From Caldisericota bacterium (GTDB lineage: Bacteria > Caldisericota > Caldisericia > Cryosericales > Cryosericaceae): DNA of 11,320 nt. The translations under genes were made by a program, and so were the position numbers. This document shows positions 6,651 through 11,320 of this stretch, one piece after another. The notes below the pieces were generated by a model. That model made no database searches, had not been told where the DNA came from, and saw only the letters and a list, made by a program, of their open reading frames with translations. Numbering within the stretch: position 1 is the stretch's first letter; each line of letters starts with the position of its first letter. The stretch spans positions 1 to 11,320 of the forward strand of contig JAKLHS010000014.1 of the NCBI GenBank assembly GCA_022710025.1, in the 5' to 3' direction.

Positions 6651-7526
6651 CTACTCCTCTCGACCCTGTTCCTTTTTTGTTTGAGGCTTCTCGCGCATGA
6701 CGATCACCGGTCCCAAAACCGTAGGACCCACGTGACACCCAATCACGCACGAGACTCTGTTGTACTCGACGGGAACGTGTAAAACCGATTCCATCCAGTC
6801 GCCGAACTCCTTCGCCTCATCCCAGTTATCCGACCAGTGAAGACCGGCTGCGACGACGCCGTGCGACGCCATCTCCTGGACGAGTTCCTTCAGCCGCTCC
6901 TTGCCGGCACGCAAGGTGCGAATCTTATCGTGAGTCACCATCCGCCCATCGTCGTCAAACCACACAATGGGCTTCAACTGGATGATCGTTCCAAGCAGCG
7001 CCTGCGCCCCGGTGAGACGTCCTCCCTTGTACAGCCAGTGCAAGGATTCCATGATAAAGAACACCCAGGTTCGTTCACGCAGTTCGTCGAGGGCGCTCAC
7101 GATCTGCGCGCGGCTCTTGCCCTCGTCGGCCATTTTTTTGGCCAGTCTTCCCATTGTCAGCTCGCAGTAGCCACTCTGTCGCGAGTCGACGATCGAGACT
7201 CGATCCTGAGCTTCCAAGATGTCGACCGCGACACGCGCTGCATTGACTGACCCGGAGATCGCCCCGGAGATCATCACACAAACGATCTCGTCACCTGCGT
7301 CAAGAATCGGGCGGAAAACATTAACCAAATCGTCCGGATTCGTCTGGGCGCTCTCAAAGACGACTCCTGCCCGCTCCTTTGCATAGAATTCCGCCGGCTT
7401 GATGTCGATACCGTCACGATAGACCCTGTCCCCCTCGCGAACATAGAGAGGAATCATGATGATCCCGGCTTTGTCAAATTCCTCAACAGCCATACCACAT
7501 GTCGAATCCATGACTACCCTGATCAT
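6651..7526 (-). CDS. DegV-family (fatty-acid-binding, FakB-like) protein, copy 1
   Basis: DegV proteins hold a single fatty acid in a two-lobed fold; in Gram-positive bacteria the FakB members present it to the kinase FakA for phospholipid synthesis. This 291-residue protein has the usual start MIRVVMDSTCGM, SAQTNP (59-64, in place of TSQPSP), ISGAISGSVNAA (86-97, in place of SS-LSGT), KGGRLTGAQALLG (167-179) and HVGPTVLGP (265-273). It carries a short charged tail after the fold (about 280-291) that copy 2 lacks. I chose the ATG at 7526 because AAAGGAG lies four bases upstream and the start matches copy 2; the longer frame to 7556 adds ten residues. It lies 113 bases downstream of copy 2, probably in the same transcript. 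The lipid specificity is unknown and no FakA is in the window. Confidence 0.9.
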   Translation of the reverse strand: MIRVVMDSTCGMAVEEFDKAGIIMIPLYVREGDRVYRDGIDIKPAEFYAKERAGVVFESAQTNPDDLVNVFRPILDAGDEIVCVMISGAISGSVNAARVAVDILEAQDRVSIVDSRQSGYCELTMGRLAKKMADEGKSRAQIVSALDELRERTWVFFIMESLHWLYKGGRLTGAQALLGTIIQLKPIVWFDDDGRMVTHDKIRTLRAGKERLKELVQEMASHGVVAAGLHWSDNWDEAKEFGDWMESVLHVPVEYNRVSCVIGCHVGPTVLGPVIVMREKPQTKKEQGREE

Positions 7527-7530
7527 AGCG

Positions 7531-7537
7531 CTCCTTT
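7531..7537 (-). promoter_or_regulatory. Ribosome binding site deciding the DegV copy 1 start
   Basis: AAAGGAG on the minus strand lies four bases before the ATG at 7526 and supports it over the in-frame ATG at 7556. Confidence 0.7.
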
Positions 7538-7619
7538 CGGGGACCGGGATACGCATGCCCTCCCCAGGACATCAGACAACGATACAAAAGGCACTGTTGT
7601 ACGATTCAGGAAAGCTGAT

Positions 7620-7636
7620 CCGGTGCTGTGCACCGG
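7620..7636 (-). terminator. Hairpin between the two DegV genes
   Basis: CCGGTGC and GCACCGG form a perfect seven-base-pair stem around a three-base loop. The hairpin starts three bases after the stop of DegV copy 2 in the minus direction. No run of T follows it, so it is not a classical intrinsic terminator; it may weaken read-through into copy 1 or protect the upstream mRNA 3' end. Confidence 0.35.
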
Positions 7637-7639
7637 CAC

Positions 7640-8479
7640 CTACGATTTTGCGATGATGCAGGGCCCCAGAAGATCAGGGCCGGTATGCACTCCTAACACG
7701 CAGGAGAGCTTGGTCATGGCGACAGGCGATTGCAGGATCTCTTCCATCTGCGTGTGGAAATCCTGCGCCTCCTCAAGGTTGTCCGGCCAATGAAGAGCAG
7801 CAGCTTCGACGCCGTTCCTGCCTGCTTCGGCGACAAGTTTGCACATGCGATCCTTCGCGACTTTAAGCGTTCGCGTTTTCTCATATGAGACCATCAATCC
7901 CGCGTCATCGAACCAGACGATCGGGTTCAACTTTATTGCGGAGCCCAGGAGATACTGCGCTCCGCTGAGACGCCCTCCATGAAACAGCCACTTCAGCGAT
8001 TCCATGATGAAGTACGTTTTTGTTCGTTTTCGAATATCGGCCAGCGCTTTCACGATCTCAACCCGGGATTCCCCGGCGTCCGCCATCTTTTTGGCAGTAC
8101 GGCCAAGATATGCCTCGCCAAAACCAGACTCACGGGAGTCGATGATGCTGATTCTGTCCTCCGCGTTGAGCATCTGTGCTGCCACATGTGCCGCATTCAC
8201 GGAGCCCGAGATGCCACTCGATATCAGCACGCACATGACCTCGTCACCTGCATCGACGATCGGTTTCATGACATTTACCATTTCTGCGGGGTTGACCTGC
8301 GCCGTCTCAAAGACAGTGCCCTGACGCTCGCGTTTGTAGAACTCGTCGGGAAACACATCTATCTGTTCTCTGAGAGTCTTCTCACCTTCCCGCACATAAA
8401 GGGGGATCATCGTGATGCCTGCATCCCTGAACTCCTGCTCAGTCATGCCCGTCGTCGTATCCATGACAATCCGTATCAT
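7640..8479 (-). CDS. DegV-family (fatty-acid-binding, FakB-like) protein, copy 2
   Basis: Paralogue of the downstream DegV gene: the 279 residues align without gaps, with about 161 identities by hand count (58%). Family landmarks are TAQVNP (59-64), ISSGISGSVNAA (86-97, closer to the usual SS-LSG form than copy 1), HGGRLSGAQYLLG (167-179) and HTGPDLLGP (265-273). The expected role is carrying a fatty acid to a lipid kinase in the cytoplasm. I chose the ATG at 8479: GGAGGTG sits eight bases before it, and the start matches copy 1. The open frame extends to 8878, but that part is low-complexity, overlaps the divergent DUF58 gene and contains the likely promoter. It is the first gene of a two-gene minus-strand unit. 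The duplication may give carriers with different acyl-chain preference, as in organisms with several FakB proteins. Confidence 0.92.
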   Translation of the reverse strand: MIRIVMDTTTGMTEQEFRDAGITMIPLYVREGEKTLREQIDVFPDEFYKRERQGTVFETAQVNPAEMVNVMKPIVDAGDEVMCVLISSGISGSVNAAHVAAQMLNAEDRISIIDSRESGFGEAYLGRTAKKMADAGESRVEIVKALADIRKRTKTYFIMESLKWLFHGGRLSGAQYLLGSAIKLNPIVWFDDAGLMVSYEKTRTLKVAKDRMCKLVAEAGRNGVEAAALHWPDNLEEAQDFHTQMEEILQSPVAMTKLSCVLGVHTGPDLLGPCIIAKS

Positions 8480-8487
8480 CTGATGTG

Positions 8488-8494
8488 CACCTCC
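8488..8494 (-). promoter_or_regulatory. Ribosome binding site deciding the DegV copy 2 start
   Basis: GGAGGTG on the minus strand lies eight bases before the ATG at 8479, an ideal distance. It rules against the in-frame upstream starts at 8589 and 8878. Confidence 0.8.
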
Positions 8495-8507
8495 ACTGTA
8501 TGGGTCA

Positions 8508-8535
8508 AGTGTAGCAAAACCGTGCCGTGCAGCAA
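8508..8535 (-). promoter_or_regulatory. Promoter of the DegV pair
   Basis: On the minus strand TTGCTG (8535-8530) and TACACT (8513-8508) are separated by 16 bases, and TG-C directly before TACACT makes an extended -10 element. Transcription would begin near 8501 and give a leader of about 22 bases that contains the Shine-Dalgarno site. The -35 box is a weak match. Confidence 0.45.
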
Positions 8536-8589
8536 CTCTGTCCACGATCTGCGTCAAGTATCGGCGAAGCCATCGTTTCCGCTTCATCA

Positions 8590-8617
8590 TTGCTATTCGC
8601 CGCGGCAGCCATAGACT
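8590..8617 (+). promoter_or_regulatory. Candidate promoter of the DUF58-DUF4129 pair
   Basis: TTGCTA (8590-8595) and TAGACT (8612-8617) are 16 bases apart, the same spacing as the other promoters called here. The start would be near 8624, leaving a leader of about 75 bases. A perfect TTGACA at 8625-8630 just downstream has no acceptable -10 partner at 16-18 bases, so it was not used. Confidence 0.35.
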
Positions 8618-8698
8618 GTCAGCGTTGACATAACGCCCCGACGAAGAGCAAACAGGACGGGGTTCACATGAAATTCCGGTGCGGAAAGGTCTGATGGG

Positions 8699-9937
8699 AT
8701 GAGGAGAGTTTTGCGCGTTGGCAGGCGTGGTATTGTGATCTCCACCCTCGCCATCCTGACGTGGCTGATTCTGGGCACACGCTCGCTGTTTTATGTCGCT
8801 GTTTTCATGACTGCGTATACGGTCCTCATGGTGCCGCTTGTATTGCAGACGAGCGATCACGTTCAGGTCACACGACATCTGCGACAGGCAGTAATCCAGG
8901 TGAAATCGGGGAACTTGCTCACCATCGCTGCCGACGGGCTGCCACGGTACTCTCCGATCTCAATTCAGCTTCAGCCTGTGCTGCCGGCATACATCATCCA
9001 GGAGGAAGGACGCTGGAATCGATGTGTCTACTCGTTGCGCTTCCATGTAAATCGGCGCGGTGTCTATGATCTCGGTGAGTGTATCCTTACCGTCACCGAT
9101 CCTCTTCGCCTGTTCCGTATCAGCCGGCGTGTTCCCGCACAGGAATCGCTGATCGTCTTTCCCACCGTTCTCCCGTTGGAAAAACTGCGTATCTCGCTCA
9201 CATCCCCCCTGGATGGCCAGCGCGTCAAGTTTGCACCCAACTACGACGTCGCGCAGCTTGCGGGCGTACGCCCGTACGAGAGCGACCCCATGAATCGCAT
9301 TCATTGGAAGATGAGCGCCCATCGCGGGGATCTCATGGTCAAGGATTTCAGCCCCTCGGCATCGAAGACTCTCGTCGTTCTGCTCAATCTGACCCTTCGC
9401 CGCGAGCCGAGTTTCACGATGGAAACGTTCGAAGACTACATGACGACGGTTACTGCAAGTATCCTCCAATACGCGTACGACCAGAAACTGCCCTTTGGTC
9501 TCACCATCCTTGGTGAGAGCACATTGAGTTCGGACGGGTACTCAAAAGATGGAACACACCTGTTTTCGTGTCATCGATTGCTTGCACAGGCACGCGGACG
9601 TATGGACCGTAGCCCTTCCAGCACTGTCTTCCTCGACTACCTGCACAGCAAACGGTTTACGATTCCACGCCGATCTCAGCTCTTTCTTATCCAGCAGGAA
9701 CTCAGGAACGAGGAAATCGGGGAACTCCTGCGCATCCAGGCACAGTTCGCGCGCGTTTCCATCTGCCTTTTCCCCTACGGCAGCTTCCTCCTGTATGGTG
9801 AGCGCCCAGTTCCCTGCTTCATGCCCGATGTCGATCAGATCGTACAGCTGAAGAAGACCCAGAGCATCCTGCGAGACGCCAGCGTGGATCTTTCGGTCAT
9901 CGGCCTCAACGACACGCTGGCCGCACTGGGAGGATAA
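8699..9937 (+). CDS. DUF58 membrane-anchored protein
   Basis: A member of the DUF58 family, which usually sits beside MoxR ATPases and transglutaminase/DUF4129 proteins and resembles von Willebrand A domains; its biochemical role is poorly known. The 412 residues start with a basic segment and a hairpin of two membrane helices (about 12-26 and 28-49), followed by a beta-rich region (about 55-160) and the family signature at 188-204: RPYESDP, then RIHWK. The region from about 222 to 400 fits the alpha/beta domain, with LVVLLN at 225-230. It starts with ATG at 8699, with GGAAAGGT about nine bases upstream; a nearby ATG at 8694 stops after two codons. The next gene starts eight bases after its stop. 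Unlike the usual order, no MoxR gene precedes it: the upstream neighbour is the divergent DegV pair. Confidence 0.88.
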   Translation: MRRVLRVGRRGIVISTLAILTWLILGTRSLFYVAVFMTAYTVLMVPLVLQTSDHVQVTRHLRQAVIQVKSGNLLTIAADGLPRYSPISIQLQPVLPAYIIQEEGRWNRCVYSLRFHVNRRGVYDLGECILTVTDPLRLFRISRRVPAQESLIVFPTVLPLEKLRISLTSPLDGQRVKFAPNYDVAQLAGVRPYESDPMNRIHWKMSAHRGDLMVKDFSPSASKTLVVLLNLTLRREPSFTMETFEDYMTTVTASILQYAYDQKLPFGLTILGESTLSSDGYSKDGTHLFSCHRLLAQARGRMDRSPSSTVFLDYLHSKRFTIPRRSQLFLIQQELRNEEIGELLRIQAQFARVSICLFPYGSFLLYGERPVPCFMPDVDQIVQLKKTQSILRDASVDLSVIGLNDTLAALGG

Positions 9938-9945
9938 GATCGACC

Positions 9946-11320
9946 ATGCAGAACCGAGATGAGACAGCGCTTCACCTCCTGTTTGTGTTGATCTCTACCG
10001 CTCTGGTGTTCTGGACCGCGCGTGCCGCCATCCCGTTCTGGATCGTCCTGCCGGCTTTTGCCATAACAGCAGCCGCACCATGGTTGCGCCGTCGCAGGCT
10101 TACCTGGGAATCGATCGCCGCTGTTGCCATTATCTGTATTGTTGCCACACACCGACAACGGTTGGCCATGGATTATGCGGCTCAGTATCGCCAGTTTTTC
10201 TTCCTGCTGGTACCGATGCTGTTCTACGCCGGCGTCGTGGTGACGGCAGGAAAAAGACCCGGCAAAACGATCTACCTCGGCAACGTTATCTGGCTGGCGT
10301 TACTCGTCACCCTCGACGTAGAAGGCGCTGCCGTCTCGCTGTGTATCCTTTCGGTACTCATCCTGCTGGCGCTGCTTCTCGCAGGCACTGATCAGGATCG
10401 ATACCGGTTTCTTCCACGATTGATCCCTGTGGCGATTCTTGTTATCGCAGCTACACTTCTAGCCTCGATACTGCCCGTGGAAACCGGTCCTTTCAGCGCC
10501 TCGACAGCACAGGGATTGCAAGAATACCTGTTCGGCCGCGCTACAACGTATGACTGGCGCGCAGGCAGATACGCCACGGACTGGTGGAAACCGTGGCCTG
10601 CCGCCGCCACGAACCGGATCGGCTCGTGGCTGATGCGGGCGGCTGCAACCGAAGAGTTCGCTGTAGTGGCTGCCCCTGTAGTTCTGTCCGCCCTGGCCAT
10701 CGCTCTCTCGTGGATATTCATGGGTGCCGTTCTCCAGCAGGGACCCGGCAGGGCCGCACGGAGACTTGTCCCATCGTTCTTTCTCCTGGGCATCACTGCC
10801 ATCTTGTACGGCGTACTCGTCAGTATGCACAGCAAACAGCTCAATGTGCTGATGTTCGGACCATCCTCGCCGTGGATGGTCGACGGCGAGCAGTTTCTGC
10901 CACGTACATGGCAGATGTTCCTGATCCTGCGCTCCGAAGTGGCGTTGGCTGCAACGCCCCTTATCCTCGGGCTGCGGACAGCAGTCCGCGTCGTTGCCGT
11001 TCTGATCGGGGCGCAGAGCATCTCCACCTGCATCCGGCAAGCGATCGTCACACAATGGGACAAGCTCGAGGGTATCGGCAGACGGCGCGACCGAATCGTC
11101 ATCGAGCGCACGATCAAGCGTATCAGGAACCTCGAGGATGACGAACTGCTCCGTGATCCCAGGGGTTCGGTGATCGCCATGTTTTACATGGCTGCCAATG
11201 CTCTGTATCCACTCGACCTCGCCATGGTTCGCGGTGAAACTCCCACCGAGCTGACGGCAAGGGTCGCACGCTGGTATCCCGATATGGCCGGTCAGATAGA
11301 AATCCTCGGCAAGCTTTTCT
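9946..11320 (+). CDS. Multi-pass membrane protein with C-terminal DUF4129 domain (partial)
   Basis: An open frame of 458 codons runs off the right edge with no stop. GGGAGG (9928-9933) overlaps the end of the DUF58 gene and lies 12 bases before the ATG, so the two genes are probably co-translated. Residues about 8-180 contain some six hydrophobic segments; a Trp-rich loop (about 182-235, probably outside) follows, then further helices near 237-262, 279-295 and 326-358. A charged cytoplasmic stretch leads to a DUF4129-like end (404-458): DPRGSVIAMFYMA, then RGETPTELTARVARWYP and LGKLF. In related loci this domain ends transglutaminase-like membrane proteins. Here no Cys-His-Asp transglutaminase core is seen in the visible part, so this looks like a DUF4129-only membrane partner of DUF58. 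Only a few residues past the edge are expected. Function is unknown, perhaps envelope assembly or surface-protein maturation. Confidence 0.8.
   Translation, partial: MQNRDETALHLLFVLISTALVFWTARAAIPFWIVLPAFAITAAAPWLRRRRLTWESIAAVAIICIVATHRQRLAMDYAAQYRQFFFLLVPMLFYAGVVVTAGKRPGKTIYLGNVIWLALLVTLDVEGAAVSLCILSVLILLALLLAGTDQDRYRFLPRLIPVAILVIAATLLASILPVETGPFSASTAQGLQEYLFGRATTYDWRAGRYATDWWKPWPAAATNRIGSWLMRAAATEEFAVVAAPVVLSALAIALSWIFMGAVLQQGPGRAARRLVPSFFLLGITAILYGVLVSMHSKQLNVLMFGPSSPWMVDGEQFLPRTWQMFLILRSEVALAATPLILGLRTAVRVVAVLIGAQSISTCIRQAIVTQWDKLEGIGRRRDRIVIERTIKRIRNLEDDELLRDPRGSVIAMFYMAANALYPLDLAMVRGETPTELTARVARWYPDMAGQIEILGKLF

Noticed and set aside
8625..8653. Promoter based on the perfect TTGACA at 8625-8630
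   Set aside because: No acceptable -10 box lies 16 to 18 bases downstream (best match two of six).
8480..8878. N-terminal extension of DegV copy 2 to 412 residues
   Set aside because: The family start, a strong Shine-Dalgarno site and a likely promoter all place the start at 8479. The added 133 residues are low-complexity, overlap the DUF58 gene, and have no counterpart in copy 1.
1702..11320. Sigma-54 (-24/-12) sites for the local regulator
   Set aside because: A few TGGC stretches occur, but none is followed at the right distance by TTGC; no site could be supported by eye.

Overview
This is an 11.3 kb bacterial chromosomal window. GC is about 58% in the lines I counted inside genes and about 39% in the first 120 bases. 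Genes are tightly packed with Shine-Dalgarno sites and sigma-70-like promoters. No rRNA, tRNA, transposase, phage gene or CRISPR array is visible. The mix (a PPi-type phosphofructokinase, an NtrC-class sigma-54 activator, DegV proteins, a lipoprotein peptidase, DUF58/DUF4129 proteins) fits a fermentative or anaerobic bacterium from a poorly sampled lineage. No marker here supports a phylum call.

Layout. (1) At the left edge, minus strand, is an AT-rich, possibly coupled partial ORF (1-126) behind a secreted M28-family metallopeptidase lipoprotein (123-1550). (2) A divergent intergenic region (1551-1701) holds a strong promoter and a 10-bp direct repeat. (3) A plus-strand run of four closely spaced genes follows: a PPi-type phosphofructokinase (1702-2718), a second, divergent PFK (2721-3680), a membrane sensor histidine kinase (3688-5085) and its sigma-54-dependent response regulator (5122-6549). 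An internal promoter sits at the kinase/regulator junction and would give a nearly leaderless regulator mRNA. (4) Convergent to these, on the minus strand, are two tandem DegV-family lipid-binding proteins (6651-7526 and 7640-8479), about 58% identical by hand count. (5) Divergent from them, on the plus strand, are a DUF58 membrane-anchored protein (8699-9937) and a multi-pass membrane protein ending in a DUF4129 domain (9946 to beyond the right edge).

Functional reading. The central operon places a reversible PPi-type glycolytic step, a PFK paralogue with altered nucleotide-site residues and a two-component system under one promoter. This suggests signal-linked control of the fructose-6-phosphate node, but that link is inference. 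The DegV pair probably handles fatty acids (FakB-like); no FakA kinase is visible. The DUF58-DUF4129 pair is the core of the widespread MoxR/DUF58/transglutaminase-type cluster, but no MoxR ATPase lies upstream and no transglutaminase domain is seen in the visible part.
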